From Leptasterias polaris (lineage: Eukaryota > Echinodermata > Asteroidea > Forcipulatida > Asteriidae): a DNA stretch of 64,000 nucleotides. The position numbers and the translations under genes were made by a program. The first letter of the stretch is position 1. Each line of letters opens with the position of its first letter. The DNA is taken from assembly GCA_037783415.1 (NCBI GenBank), contig JAZGTN010000097.1, positions 4,278,001 to 4,342,000 of the forward strand, written 5' to 3'. The notes under the pieces were generated by a model. That model saw only the letters and a list, made by a program, of their open reading frames with translations. It did no database searches and was not told the origin of the DNA. Below are positions 11,601 to 24,900 of the stretch, piece by piece.

Positions 11601-14600
11601 GCAGATAATGCACGTGATTAAACTCACTACTGAGGCGGCAGTGAAGCACAGAATCTGTTAGGAATTGGTCAATTGGGAAACACAGGCTGAGTATGCTGTA
11701 ACCAAAATCAACAAACTACGAATAATGATTGGCGCATATAGCTAGCAATGTGCCTTTGTTTATCTCTATCCATCAGGCATACTTTAGTACCAATCCATAA
11801 ACTTTCTCAACTCCCTGGGGGAGTACACAACCCAATATTGCTAATAAAGCACTGAGCAATTAATCCAACATACCATAATATAAGCCCTCGCAGGTTCCCA
11901 TTTATACACCTAGATTTAGAGAAGCAATTTATGGTTACGTGTCTTGCTCAAGGACACAAGCGTCATGAGCGGGTTTTTAATCCACACTCTCTGATGAACA
12001 CTCAGGCCATCAGAACTTGAGTTCGATGCGTACAGCCGCTCGGCCAGGACACAATGCTCCATACAACAAATTGAAGTTATTTTGGAGGTGAACAGTTAGG
12101 ACTCGAAGTCTTTTGGACAGCCTTTACTTCATTTTGTATTTCATATAATTTATGCAAGCTGTCTGGTTTTTCTTGCAATCGTCGTGCCTGGAAGGAATGG
12201 CAGATGTAGTCTGACGCTGCATGTCACTCTATAATCATGAGATAGTACACTTTAAAAATTCTTTGGTCAGAATTGCCCCGGACCCGTGTCAGGTGGGGAC
12301 TGACCCGGGTTAGGTGGGGACTGACCCATTTTTGGTCAGAATCCTTGTAAAAAACACAGAAATGGGTCAAATTGACACAGAATCCGTATCAAAATTCAAT
12401 TTAAAATAATAATCCACAAGGGAAACTAACTGGGTAAATTTTTAATGATTTTGGGTTGAACAAAGAGTTTCCTGGTCAGCCTGACATAGAAATGGGTCAC
12501 AGGTCTCCCGGGACGCGGATCAATTATTCTGAGCAATCACTACCAGTGTGTACCAACAACGACAACGATTCCAACAGTTTGTCTTTGTTTTGTTTGTTGG
12601 GCCGTTAGTGGGGGTATTTGTTATTTGTTTGTTTGTTTGTTTGTTGGGTTGTTTGTTTGTTTGTTGGGTTGTTGGGTTGTTTGTTTGTTTGTTTGTTTGT
12701 TTGTTTTGTTTTAGGTTTGTTGATGGGTTGTTTGCTTGCTTGTTTGGTTTCCCTGCCCAATACTCTCAGGAGCACCAATAGATTGTATTGTAGATGTTGA
12801 AGCCTTCTGTAAATCTCTTGCATGCAGATAGTTCCCAACTGTACAAATTAAATTACCGTCTGTGTTTAATTTCGGATGTGCACAACTTATTCCCCGGGCA
12901 TTGTGTGGGTTGACCGCCTGCGTGTTCAGTCTCCTTCCTCTAAAGCTCATCATTTTGGCAATGCATCTTTATGAGAGGCACTTCATATTCAATTCATTGA
13001 ATCGAATTATGGATTGAGGACATCCTCATCAGAGGGACCAAGTCCTTCGGTGGTTGAACGTGAGGTACGAACTCTGTGCCGATGGGCTTTCCTGCCATGG
13101 TAAGTTTAATCATCGCAAAAGCATACCGGTGTGCGGTTATGTGGTCAAAGTGGCTGCATCAATCTTCTCTATACGGTAATGTGCTATAAACGTTCGAGAA
13201 CTTTCATTTGTTTAGGTCATGGTTCGTTTTTACTTTTCATCGTGCAATTGCGTCAAGTATGCACTTAAAGGTCTTTAAAAAGTATTGGTAGAGCTGACAA
13301 GTGTTTTGTGTGATAAAATAACAAACATGAGAAACAAATTGGGTTTAATCCGTTGTGTGAGTCAGGAGAAAATTATGAAAACCACACACAATCAGCATGT
13401 AAACACATAATTTTGGTTGTAAAAACCGAAATAAGCTGTTGCGTTTTTGTATAGGCTTTCAGAGAAAGTTTTCTCGAATATTGCTTCGGGGAATATTCAA
13501 GTAAAAAAAAAAAATTCTAGTAACAATGACCTTTATTAAACAATTGTGCTTTTTGTCCTTACCAATTCCGTATATATAGGTTTTCTCGGTCAATTTCGGC
13601 AAATGAGCAGCCAATTTAACCACGACGCTATTCTATTTCGCGCGAAAACGAATGCTACTGAAAAGGGTCATTCGATTTCGTTTTATGACTAGTCAAATGT
13701 TCTGTTGTGTCATTCGATTTAACAAAATAATCTTTCAATTTAACAATTCAACAAAGCAGCATTCAAATTCGCAGGAACTTTTTGAGGCGTGTGTTTAGTC
13801 ATTCAAATTCATTTATGGGCAGTCATTTCGGGAATTTGTACAATCTAAAAAACGCTCTGTTAAACTTTTGTTTCCTTTCGAATGTTAAGAGCATAAATAG
13901 GGTTAACTTATATATTGGCACTAGTTTAACACGCATATTTCTAGAAATGGCAGCTCGTGGTCCCTACTCCCCATTCCTGAACAGCGCGGAGATGGCACAC
14001 TCTGCATTCAAGGCTGCAGTTAAACGCATCCTTGGGTTACCTGAGTGGCAACAACGTGTCGGAGACAGACAGGCTGCCCAACAAGCAGGAATGAACATGC
14101 AGCAGTGGAGGTGCAATCTCCTTCAACAAGCAGCCATTCAGAGCGTTGATGCCATCACCCAAGTGAAGTGCGTGCAGTGATACAACCATACCCAAACGTA
14201 TATGCCAAGATGTCTGGCACGCCAACAGATTGATGGTTGAGGAAGAAACAACATCAACAATGAAACAAAAACACAAAAAATTTAAACATAAAGAAACAAC
14301 CCATTCAGACACAAAAACAAATTAGGTCTCGGTCAGTTAACCAAAGATCCCCCCCAAAAAAAAATAAAAAAATAAAAAATAAAATAAAGAAGAAAACAAA
14401 GAAGAAGAAAAAAAAACTCAAGGGCCCCATGTAAAGTGTACTGGAAACATAGGCCTAACTAAAGAAAATAAGGTTTGCCTGAATTAAAGTGAATTAAAGT
14501 TTATCTGTTTATTTGTATTTCTTAAGTCGTACTTATTTGAATTCTCATTTAGCGAAATTGATTGGCTCTTTACGAAATTGAAAAATATAAATCAGTAAAA

Positions 14601-16052
14601 AAATCCAGTCGAACCAGCTTTGCTAAATTGAATGATGATTTAGTGTCACGAAAAAGAATGACGATATGCTAAATTGAACACAGTGCTAAAGGAATTTGAA
14701 TGCCTCAAAACTAAATTGAATGGCCGAATTCTGAATTTGAAACGCAGTAACAACTGGAGAGGCAAAATAGCTTTAATTCGAACGCACGAAAATGAAATCG
14801 GCTGCTCATTTGCTGAATTTGACCGAGAAAACCTATAATACTTTTAATAGCATTCTGTCTTGAGCTGAGGTATAACAGGCTCAACATTAATGTCAAGAAT
14901 TACATTTGTTCACTCCTTTTGCAGAAAGGGGATCCATCACTGAAAAGCAGTGAGTTACGAACAACAAATACATACCGAATATGCTGTCTTGTGTTTCGCT
15001 GATGCAATTCCAAATCCTCCACAAACAACAACCTAAGAAAAGATATGAACAACAATAATTATATCATGATGAGTTTCAGAAACCCGTTTGAAAGTTTACA
15101 ATACTGCACACACGCGATACAATGCGCTATTAAAAGTCAAGTTATTAGGCCTATTTTGAGAAAAAAAAACATTAAACAAATTTAATATGCATCTTGCGAA
15201 ATTATTCTGAAGGCCCCCGTTAATTAGAAATCAATAAAATGTTATATAAACAAGAATTTGAACCTTCAAAGAAAGCCGTGGGGTGACTTTTTGGAGATTC
15301 AAATTTCCCTGTTCATTTTGTGAATGTTACGGCCAGAAGGCTAAAGGATTAGTACCTTATTGGGCCGGATCAGACAACGCCACTAAACTGCATTTTGTCT
15401 ATAATATCCATTGCAGATATTTATTTCTTCTTCAAATTAATGTTCATGGGTCAGCAGTGTTCATCATATAGGTGTGATGTGTTTTTCCCATGTTCTCCAT
15501 TGCTTTGGGCTTGGGACTATTCCATTTAAAACACTATTGAAGATATCATTTTTGCGCCTTCGCAACACTCCGGGGAACTTAATTTGGTACATGGCCGGTT
15601 GAAGCATACGCTCACAGATGGTGCTATGCTCAGGGTTTGTTCTGTTTCAAGATCTTGCCACCACGAGAACACCTTTTGACAAACCACCCGAGGTTAAACA
15701 AAAGTACAGTGTATTATGGTTATTAAAAAGCTAACACGTATGGCTAACTTACGCAACCACCGCTCCAGATAGGCGCCACTGTATAAGCAAGCCATGTTGA
15801 TGGTGCCCGGCAAAAGAGAATGATACCGGCCCCTGCGCACACGCCACCGAGGATAAAGTGGGGTAATGCAAGGATGACGAGGAGGGCTGTGATGACTCTC
15901 ATACTCGGGCCTCTCTCCTTTTGAGGGGGCTGGGCGGGATCTTCTTCTGATGCAACAGCGGGCTGCTCCTCGGCAGAAGTGGTGCATTTCGTGTCTGCAT
16001 TCATTGTTGGGTCGTCTGTTACGATCTTTACTTTGACGGTATATCTGCTCAT
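8689..16052 (-). CDS. MS4A (CD20-like) four-transmembrane protein
   Basis: Four exons on -, all phase 0: 15753-16052 (ATG at 16052), 14976-15032, 11352-11654, 8689-8766 (TGA at 8691-8689), giving about 245 aa, a normal MS4A length. The N-terminal 50 residues are polar, with a proline-rich patch. TM1 follows (ITALLVILALPHFILGG), then a short loop leading to APIWSGGC. The 19-codon exon 2 starts TM2 and ends in the family-like GGFGIASAKHKTAYS. Exon 3 has TM3 (CFTAASVVSLITCIICIQ), an outer loop of about 25 residues and TM4, then a basic, charged tail that continues into exon 4 (KEQEKKVLDRMEKERNRAG). MS4A proteins are surface or organelle membrane proteins linked to signalling and ion flux; the specific role here is unknown. 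Introns 2 and 3 each host a copy of the same TIR transposon. Confidence 0.85.
9758..10133. mobile_element. TTAAAGGCACTG-type MITE, copy 1
   Basis: Ends TTAAAGGCACTGTACACGTT and ACGTGTTCAGTGCCTTTAA are inverted, and TTTGGTAATTACTCAAA near the left end is matched by TTTGACAATTACAAAAC at the right. It lies in MS4A intron 3. Related copies are at 25192-25520 (cleaner ends) and 28875-29288 (decayed), so the family is multi-copy in this locus. Confidence 0.8.
10209..11221 (-). mobile_element. TIR transposon, 1.0 kb copy (family A, copy 1)
   Basis: Ends TAGGTTTTCTCGGTCAAATT and (inverted) TAGGTTTTCTCGGTCAATTT define the element, and both arms continue with GCAAATGAGCAGCC. It lies in MS4A intron 3, inverted relative to copy 2 (13577-14835). 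The arms contain many variants of CATTCAATTT/CATTCGATTTCG. The core differs from copy 2 and holds only a weak 87-codon frame on - (10751-11014) that shares its first residues (MRRVFSHSNSF) with the copy 2 ORF. No transposase is recognised. Confidence 0.8.
12600..12765. repeat. TTTG / TTGGG simple repeat
   Basis: Runs of TTTG alternate with TTGGGTTG blocks. The open frames on both strands here are products of the low-complexity repeat and are not genes. Confidence 0.85.
13577..14835 (+). mobile_element. TIR transposon, 1.26 kb copy with internal ORF (family A, copy 2)
   Basis: Starts TAGGTTTTCTCGGTCAATTT and ends with the inverted AAATTTGACC-type terminus (CGAGAAAACCTA). It is inverted relative to copy 1 and lies in MS4A intron 2. 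The two arms match copy 1 over hundreds of bases, but the centre (about 13861-14180) is unique to this copy and carries an ORF. The terminal dinucleotide TA could be part of a target duplication. Confidence 0.8.
13782..14180 (+). CDS. Unrecognised 132-codon ORF inside TIR transposon
   Basis: The frame begins in the transposon arm and runs through its private core. A second Met (13947) would give a compact, mainly helical-looking 78-residue protein starting MAARGPYSPFLNSAEMAHSA, with a Gln/Ala-rich middle (QAAQQAGMNMQQW) and ending KCVQ. I recognise no transposase, zinc finger or other family. It may be a remnant of the element's own gene, a captured host exon, or chance. It sits in the intron of the MS4A-like gene on the opposite strand. 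Confidence 0.3.
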   Translation: MRRVFSHSNSFMGSHFGNLYNLKNALLNFCFLSNVKSINRVNLYIGTSLTRIFLEMAARGPYSPFLNSAEMAHSAFKAAVKRILGLPEWQQRVGDRQAAQQAGMNMQQWRCNLLQQAAIQSVDAITQVKCVQ

Positions 16053-16854
16053 GAATGGGGAAATAAGATTGGATTGGAACGATTTCTTTAATTGAAATAG
16101 GAATTATTATAAATATTTTCCATTAGTCCATTAGTCATATAGTCGAGGAACAGCATTTTGGAATGACAAGCGATTTCAAAGGAGTGAGTTTATACCCATC
16201 CCAAACATAAAACGCAATGTAAAAAGGAAGAAGAAACAATAAGGGCGACAAACATAAGAGAAAGCAATGTCTATGTTTTGTAAACACCACATAGGCCTAC
16301 TGATTTAAATCGGTCAAAAAAGCAACAAAAAGTAGGCTATAACTTTAAAAACTGTTATAAATAATAAATAAAACAGTACGAGTGTTGCTAGAGCTTAAAA
16401 ACTTATATAATGCATAAGTGACATCACATGTACAATCCTGCAGGCACGATTTATACACAGTCCAATGGAAGACAACATAAGATCTTACATTTCATGGAGA
16501 TTGCTCTTTATGATTGTTATTATCTTTCGTTATGAAGCAAGGGGGAACATCTCAGAACTTGTTCAGCTGTTATTTTTATAACCCTTGAATTTATGTGGAA
16601 ATTGTGACACAAAATGTAGAATTTCCCATATGATAACCAGCGTATCCTGCCTGCCAATGCCAGAAAGGCCATGGAATAAACAAGGTCAATCTTTACAAAG
16701 GCATGATGTTTTAGCCTTTTAAATCAATTTCATCGCCTTATGGTATGCAAATGGAGGACCCCATTGTCTTTTCAAGATGGAGTTATAACTTAATCGGATT
16801 CAGAACCAATATTTGCCCTTCACTTATCATTTACTACCAGTAATGCATCCACTA

Positions 16855-17027
16855 TAGACCTTATGCATTGACGTCACCAAGCCGCCATCTTAGAGGTAAA
16901 CTGATGATGAAACAATGGAAACGCGCTGATTTGTACGCGCGGCGCACAAGACTGGCCAATGAGCATCTTCCTTTTGACCTCTAGGTGAGGGCGCCCTACT
17001 CAAATGACGTCATATGCATAAGGTCTA
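16855..17027. mobile_element. MITE with TAGACCTTATGCATTGACGTCA ends
   Basis: Left end TAGACCTTATGCATTGACGT and right end ACGTCATATGCATAAGGTCTA are inverted repeats, and the interior includes GAGGGCGCCC. It is the best copy of the family also present at 6295-6362 and 6790-6931. Confidence 0.8.
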
Positions 17028-20000
17028 TTGCAAAAACATGCGAATTTATATAGGCCCTAAATATCAATACAATATCCCCTAATCATAATGATATCTACGG
17101 AGTCACGGAGTCACGAGACAAATAGTGAAAACAAAACTTATATGTTTTCACTGTTTCAAACATCTGGTTTTGGACTCGCGAGATCAAACTTTATAAAATG
17201 ATTTACCAATTTTTCAAAACCTATAATTGATAACCTATAATTATAACATTTCAAGCAAAATATTGCAATGGAAGTTTCTCACCTTGATCATCTTTATACC
17301 ATAAAAGTTACGTGTAAATCTGTGCACGATTATATTTTCAATCTTATCAATGCGCAGGTATAACCGAATGTACTTATACATTTATATTGTATTACCTCGA
17401 TCACAGTGACAATGACAATCAAAAGTAGTGGCTGAACTGACACACAAAAACTACAAATCAGTTCCTCTCAAATGGATTGTTTTTAGAAAATCAAATCAAT
17501 TCTTATAAGAAATATTATATCTTGTTCATAGTTTTCAATTGATTCGTCTCCGTGCAACCTGTGAAAAGTTCATCAAATTCCTTGGTAAAATATTTAAAAT
17601 TGTTTATAGCCTACAAAATGTGTTGTCGAGATTTTGTGAATGTGACTAAAATACTGAATTCTCTGAGGGTTTGGTCCCTCCTATCATCAGTGAGTTTTCA
17701 GATTGAAACAAAAAATATTAAATTAATATTTATTACCACAATTGTGTACCCCGTCTTTAAACACAAGCACAATCTTGTTTGGGTTTATGATGACCTTTAA
17801 GGTAGCGACTGCCCAGGCTATAAATACATCTGACAACGTCTTTTCACTTTACCGAGAACGCGGTCGGTCGAGTTTATTTAATTTCAGTCCAACCTGCCCG
17901 CGTAGGCAGCACATGGCCATGCGTAGATGTACGTTTACCCAACGGTGGAAATTAAATCATTCTTGCATTGCAGAAGTGTGTGTAAATAATTGATATAACC
18001 AGATTTTGTTTTCTCAACTCATGTTGTTATATGACTGGGTGAATATGGTGTTATGATACATAATAGCAAATGAGAACAATGGCTCATGCACTTATCTGTC
18101 GCTCCAACACAACAATCCCTTATAAAATAGCTATATGTGTGTGTGTGTAAAACGGTTAACTCCGCAGTGTAATACAACACTATTCTCCGTGTCAGGTTCA
18201 ATCGATTACAACGGACTGCAGACTGCGTGTGGGTCTACACTTCGCTAATTCTAGCTGAATTAATAAAAATATATATATATATTCATAGTTATCAGGTTGT
18301 ATCATGGAGGAAGACAACTATATTGTATGAAGAAGACACACGTTGAATTTTTGATTGCCCAGGATGTTAGGAGTGCAGCTCAACAACAAAGAAATAATTG
18401 TATAACCATGATGGATAAGTGAAACACATGAACATAATATGCTCCGATAATTATCGATATTTTATATAAACAATTAACTAAATTTATGACCATTGTCCAT
18501 GTGCCTATTTAGAATTTGGTTTTCACATGATAACAAGGTAAAGCAGCCGTTCCAGCAATATTATTTACCATTCTTACCTTTCTAGAAACAAATATAGGTG
18601 AGGGCCTATAATAAGTTTACCAAGAATATCTTCAAGATGTAGGCCTTTTATGATCAAATATTAATGTTTACGATTCAGCATTTTGTTTATTAATTCTAGA
18701 GTTAAGTTCCAGTCTGACCGTAAATCAACGATTCTTAACGGGTATTTCACAGTTCAGATAATAGACAAAGCTTTACCATTTTGGGAAATTAAATCTGTCA
18801 ACTCTCAGTGTCAAAATTGTAACAAGTTACTCTGAGGATTTTTCATTTGAATAATTTAGTTTTATCAAATTTAGACTTGAATGAAACTTAAATAAAGCGT
18901 GGAACAAAAAGTGTTGCCTTCCTGCACTGTATACATCCTTCGGGATGCAGCTGATACCCAAAAAAATATCTTATTTTTCAAATCCCCACAAGCTATAGCC
19001 CGACGTTGTTATCTCCAAAAGATGACACATGCTATGTCGATAGCCATGTCTGTAAATATAACCAGTTCTATCTCCCTCAAATAGCATAAATGTCAGTTCA
19101 GGAGAGTATCATGCAGATAGAACCATATAGGCCCCCTAAACCATTTGGAGATGGTGGACACATTGAGCACTATTTGATTTGGGTACTATTTGTCTGTACA
19201 CACACCCAATGCAGTGCATTCCTATTGTGTCCACCATATCTCAAAAAGACTAATTACAGTCTGTATATGATAGCATAAATGCATCCTCCAAAACATAACA
19301 CCATCATTGGTATCTTCAGATTAGCACAGTTGCTATCTTCAGTAGACAGCAATAATAGTATATAGACGCAAGTGTATATTGTGCATTATAGAAATGAATC
19401 AAGATTTAGATGAAGTACGGAAGAAGTACTTGCCTGCAGTACACCCTTTCTTCTCAGCTGATGTTATTGCTCCTGGTTGATATAATATATTAAAGATACA
19501 ATGGACACTGAGCTATTGTGTATCTGTATCACCTCAACAGCCAACTATATGGTTATGTTGATGATGCTAGACAAGCTGATCATCGGGTCCTCGCAGAAAC
19601 TAGAGACCATGCACAGCTTATTACCAATGCAGTTATTGCCAGAGTTCGACCGTGGAGGTTTGGATGTCGCCTCGTGTCCGTGCAATTCCTGCCTCACACA
19701 ACTGATCTACGCGGGATGGCTCACTGCATTTCCGCCGCCGTGTAGCAGTAGTGAGTACGGAGACAGGGTAATGGCGACAGCGCATATAATATTATTATTG
19801 TCAGCTGATGACGTAGGCCCTACGGGGCTCTATCTTGGCGACTGCGCGCAGCCGACGACTATTTTGTTTTTAATGAAGTGATTTTTAAAAGGAATAATAC
19901 CAGAATAAGAAATGATTAAAAAGGGCAACAGAAGCATTTTTTTATTGTTTATTTTAAATGTAAATAAATAATTAACATTATACTAAACAGCATGGGTGAC

Positions 20001-21076
20001 ACCACATTATCAATGCCATATCAAACCATACGCTCACACAAAAGGTTCAAGGTCAGACCCACATTTATATTTGAACCGCATTCAGGATCAATGATCTAGG
20101 CCTAAGTTAGGTGTAAGTTAACACTTTATACTTGGTCGGCATCAGGGTCAACTTGACATGCAAATAGGTCACGACTAGGTCAGACTTAGACGTTTATAGT
20201 GTAGGTTTATACACATCAAAGTTTAATCTTCAGAAAATGGATTGGATTGAAAGTAGGCCTATCTGTTGAAAAATTTAGTTTAATTGTAAAATAAAAAATT
20301 GGTGACTGATCTATGTTCCGACCCCTGTTCCGATCCCCTCGTGATCTATTCGCTGGGGTATGTTAGGGTTAGGAAAACACAGTAAGGGTATTGGAACAGC
20401 ACAATATATTAAGCACAATGCATTTATTTTTCCCACACTGTATATTTGGCGACACCAAACAGTTGCTTTCAAGTTTACCTCCCAACACCACCCCAGGACA
20501 TGCAGTATAGACAACATTATCATAATCTTTTGAAATAACGTATAGGTGCACGTGGGCCAGTGTTCCGCGTAATGCAAACTTGATGCGTTTGATGATGGTC
20601 GAAATGTTCCGATCGAAACCTCTTGAAGATGCTAATCACTGATATAGGCAATCATATAACTAAAATTGAGTTACCCACACGATGCTAATCATCGTCAACT
20701 TAAATCGTAGCTCAGGATTCATTACTTACAAATGACAGAAAACAATTTAATAAACTTAATCGGGATGATACAATCTCCATTGATAAACAGAATAATTTCA
20801 CACAGTGCCTCATAAATGAGAAATAGCTATTTAGAATACATTTTTAAGGCGAGAAAACACAGTTGAGGATATTTTAATGAGCCCTTTTTGTAGTGGTGTC
20901 AATGATACAGGACCCTAAATGCACGCATGACTGGGCAGTAGATCAACGTGTTAATGTCCCTGGCAAACAAGCTATATTCAATTTTAACTCAAGTGATAAC
21001 TCAAGCTGAAGATGAGGATGAATGATTGAATACACTGAAACGGGTTGAGCCAGGGTTCCTCATTGATCCACAAACT

Positions 21077-21390
21077 GGGCAAATTTTCACAGCTAAGCAC
21101 AACAAAATCATGCTTACCATAATAAGGTTACCAGCCCAACGCTACCATGTCACTGGTATCCTGCTCATTTCTGATTAGCAGACAATGTTCAGCAATATTT
21201 TCCGCTTAAGCAGTCCTACTATGAAATTGGGCCCAGGGCCGAATTTTACAGAGCTGCTACATAATGTGTTAGCTTGCAGAGAGACAAGCGATGATCAATG
21301 TACATCACGTGACATTTTCACTGGTAACCTGTTTTGGCTGAGGATGATTTTGACAACAGTGGCCCAATTTCACATATCTGCTCATTTTCT
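21077..21390. mobile_element. Two adjacent diverged MITEs (GGGCCCAATTT family)
   Basis: The first (21077-21234) runs from GGGCAAATTTTCACAGCTAA to TATGAAATTGGGCCC. The second starts GGGCCGAATTTTACAGAGCT and ends near GTGGCCCAATTTCACATATC. Both share internal blocks such as GGTAACC with the copy at 7220-7412. Confidence 0.6.
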
Positions 21391-21915
21391 CAAATGAAAT
21401 ATATTGCAAAAATTATTGGTACAATTTAACGAGAGAATAATTTTATGAAACGGATACCGGTACATCATCTCGATGAGAACCATCTGATGTACAATGAATT
21501 GCTGCTGTCCTTCTCGTTAAAATAGTTTAAGGACCCAATTTTATAAAGCTGTTCGCAGATTGGGTTTTTGGTTGTTGAAGTTTGACTTTCATTGAAATTG
21601 ACTGCACTATTATAGCCATAACAAATTTGGTTCTTGGAGTCGTACACTACTGTTACTGCAAAAAAAGAAAAAAAGAAATACTATACAAAGGGGACAGACA
21701 TTGTATAAAACAAGATAGAAGGATTAGGAGTAAAAACTAGTAAACTTGCGGGTACAATTTCAGAGCCAACACTCCTCCCAAAAGAGATTTTTATACAATT
21801 TTGTACCCTCAAGTTTACTAGTTATAGTTACTTTATAGTTATTATTATCCGCACCATACAAAGCTTCAAACATCACTTAAGGCAGTAGGATGATCTCTTT
21901 CTTTCACTACTCGTG

Positions 21916-24900
21916 TCATGTAAGTGAGGTTGATGCCGTTGGATTCACTGCAGTTTCCTCCGTTCCAAAGATTCTTTCAATAAGTGACCTGCCAAAGAGA
22001 AATCACATCAATATTACGTTTCAACTTTCAAGACCTTTAAAATAAATACTGCGACATAATTAATTTGATATTGAATTCAACTATTACGTTGAGATGGTAA
22101 ACAAGATGCATATTGATCTATACAAAGAAGTTAACATGAAAAGACTGAAATTGGTTCTTTATATTGACTTACGAATTACATGTTTATAGTATATTGATAA
22201 CACCAATATGCATTGACTTACAGCTCTGTTTCCGGGAATGTAAAAAAGATATCTGGTCGCCTGAAGCCATTGAAAGATAACCCGGCAGAAGAACACCTAT
22301 AAGCGCCGAAGTCTAAAATAATGACATCAGGAGAGTTAGTCAATGATGGGGTCGTGATGAATTGATTGGGGGGGGGGGGGGGGGGGGGGGGGTTGAAGAT
22401 GATACAGTACTCGAGTTTATGTGGTGTCGTGACCCAAATGCTGTCCACTCAGGAGTACTTCATATTTCTTAATGTACATCATCTAACCAGGGTAATAATT
22501 TATCCTGATTAGTGTATTACGTGCCCGATATGTGGCAGAGGGAGCCTTCCAAATGTTCCAATACTCTAACGCACTCTTCCACCTTTTTTTCCACAGAAGT
22601 CCCAAAAATCCTCTACAGTATTAACGTGATTCCCGAACCACAATGACGACACAATGGGAAGGGGGTTCACCATGTCACATATCGAGCACCAAATGGATGC
22701 AACTCGCCTCTTCAAGTTGGCCCACTATAGTAAAGTCCATTCAAGGGTAAAATACCAACAATTGCAAATTTTTTATTTTTATTTTTTTTATGTGATTGTG
22801 ATATGAGAAAGGGCATACTTTTGAATAAGACCCATTCACTGATGTCGAGATCGGGCATCAAGCACTCCTCAAATATGCAGTCGAGTACAGCAAGGGTCGG
22901 GCCGAACAGACGTGTGGGGATGAGTCGTCTTTCTTGGTATCCCTAATAAGTTAATACAAATACATAAATATCATATAATTAGTTATTATCATATGCATCT
23001 ATTTATGACCTATATACATGGCTGTTTTAACGGCAGGTAAAATTTCTGAGGTCACCGTATTGTTTGGTCGATGAGGAACGTAAAACAAATTATTGTTATC
23101 ATAATTTTCCTGACATTTATTTGATACTTTCGCGGTAAATCATTTAGAAAATGTGTCTCCTGGATTTGGATGGCTACTTTATTCCAGTCTTATTTCTTCT
23201 AGCAGAACATAAAATGAGTTTTAAGTACTGAAACTCAAATCATTGTTTTTCATATTATGGTGTACCTTGATAGGAACTGGCGGTCCGTCTATGAGCTGGT
23301 ATAGATGGTGTACAGGATCGTATGCGTTGTACAAACCAACATTCAGGTAGAGTTGATTGATAGCAGTACCTCCTTGTTTTTTATGATCTGCAAAAATAGA
23401 AGCATCAACGACAAAGCGAGGACACAGGGAGAGTGGTTAAATCTGTCTTAAATAAAACAAACAAGTACAAGATCTGTGGCTTACTTAGCAGACGTCCAAC
23501 CATAGAGGGCTACCTTTAAAGAGCCAGCACAACTTTAATGAAGTGGCTGCAACCCACGTTGTTCGTTTTAAACTCAATGCTTTAGGTTACCTTGGTTATC
23601 TTTGTGTTCAATGAGTTTGCGTTCATCTTTAGTCACTTGGCTCTTGCCGACGACATTGGCCAATAAAACGGCTGAGGAAGCGACTAAGTATTGCCCGGGT
23701 TCAGCTATCACGTCGATCCCACATCCCACGGGAAAGAAATCATCCAGGGCCGAATTAATCGCATCAGCAAACTGTAATTTACAACATTAAGTAGTTAAGG
23801 TCAACATAATAGAAAACGGAGAAAAGGAAAATATGTAAATACTGTTTAGACGACCTGTTTGAATGTGTGAGTTGTGAATGCCATAAAAAGACAAAGCAGA
23901 AAACACGCCTCTTCAGTAACTGTTTTTGGGGTAAGTCGCAAAATGGAAACAATTAATAGTCCAGTACATGCCAGGGGCCCAACATTAAATAATGTGAACC
24001 ATTTTGGGGTACGAAACACCGTAATGAGCAACATAGCCATGCAGATCATATTGAAAGATTACAGTGTAAATTGGTAAAACAAACACTTTCGATTGTGACT
24101 AACATGTTTAATCATTAATATTATATCAATTTTTGTTGACATCATCATTTGTTATTTGTAATGAGGTTTATGATTGCAGTCGCTCACATAATGTGAGCTA
24201 GAGTGGAAGTGTACTGCGTTTATAATGGAAACACCTTTTGGAATTCATGCGGCTGTAATCGGCCTTCAATACCGCCCCCTAAGTCAAGCAATGTCATCGA
24301 GTGTCCCAGACTCCTTCCCAGCTCGTAAGCAAAGCGAACGTGATGGATCGCATTGTAGAATCCCACTGGGTCTTCCGGAGAGGATCCGAGGTTGAAACTG
24401 TTAAGTAAAATTGATGAACAAACAAACAAACATCTGTGTCAAACAAGCAAAACTATAGTTGTAGAACATTTCACTTCATGAATATAATATCCTCCACCTG
24501 GCAAGGTGCATGCTGGTGTACTGAATGTTCATCATCATTCGGCATATAGACTTGGATTCGTGGCCACCTCGTCCTGTGTATGGGGGCGCATAGGGTCGTT
24601 GCCATCTCCTGTTCTCCTCTTGCACACTTCTCCCTTGCACCCACTCAACTTTTTTCAACTTGTCTATCCAGCGCAAAAAGAATGAATGAATGTTGAAATC
24701 GTAAGAAAAATAATTTTTTGTATATACATATGTAATATGTAATATATCCGCAAAAGTGAAACGGACCTATCATCCGTATGGAGCTCCAAACAAACGGTAG
24801 TCATGTGTAACTAATTGTCTTACCATGTACCAACCACCGATAATCCAAGATCCTTAGCCAGTTGTAAAAGATGTGAACCATCGTCTTCGTGACAACCAAA

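Larger units (their letters stand above)
16053..21915. other. Intergenic region between MS4A-like promoter and ODC-like 3' end
   Basis: No supported exon. The - strand genes on both sides read leftward, so the right end is the 3' flank of the ODC-like gene and the left end is the MS4A-like promoter. It holds MITEs at 16855-17027 and 21077-21390 and a short TA run at about 18268-18283. A GC-richer stretch at 19501-19880 is open in two overlapping frames, but neither resembles a known protein. Confidence 0.55.

Noticed and set aside
12548..12838. Overlapping ORFs on both strands
   Set aside because: They are translations of the TTTG simple repeat (Phe/Val/Cys-rich on +, Lys/Gln/Thr/Asn-rich on -).
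19501..19881. Protein-coding exon of 126 codons
   Set aside because: Two overlapping frames are open here because of base composition; neither has a recognisable domain, and splice sites are not convincing.
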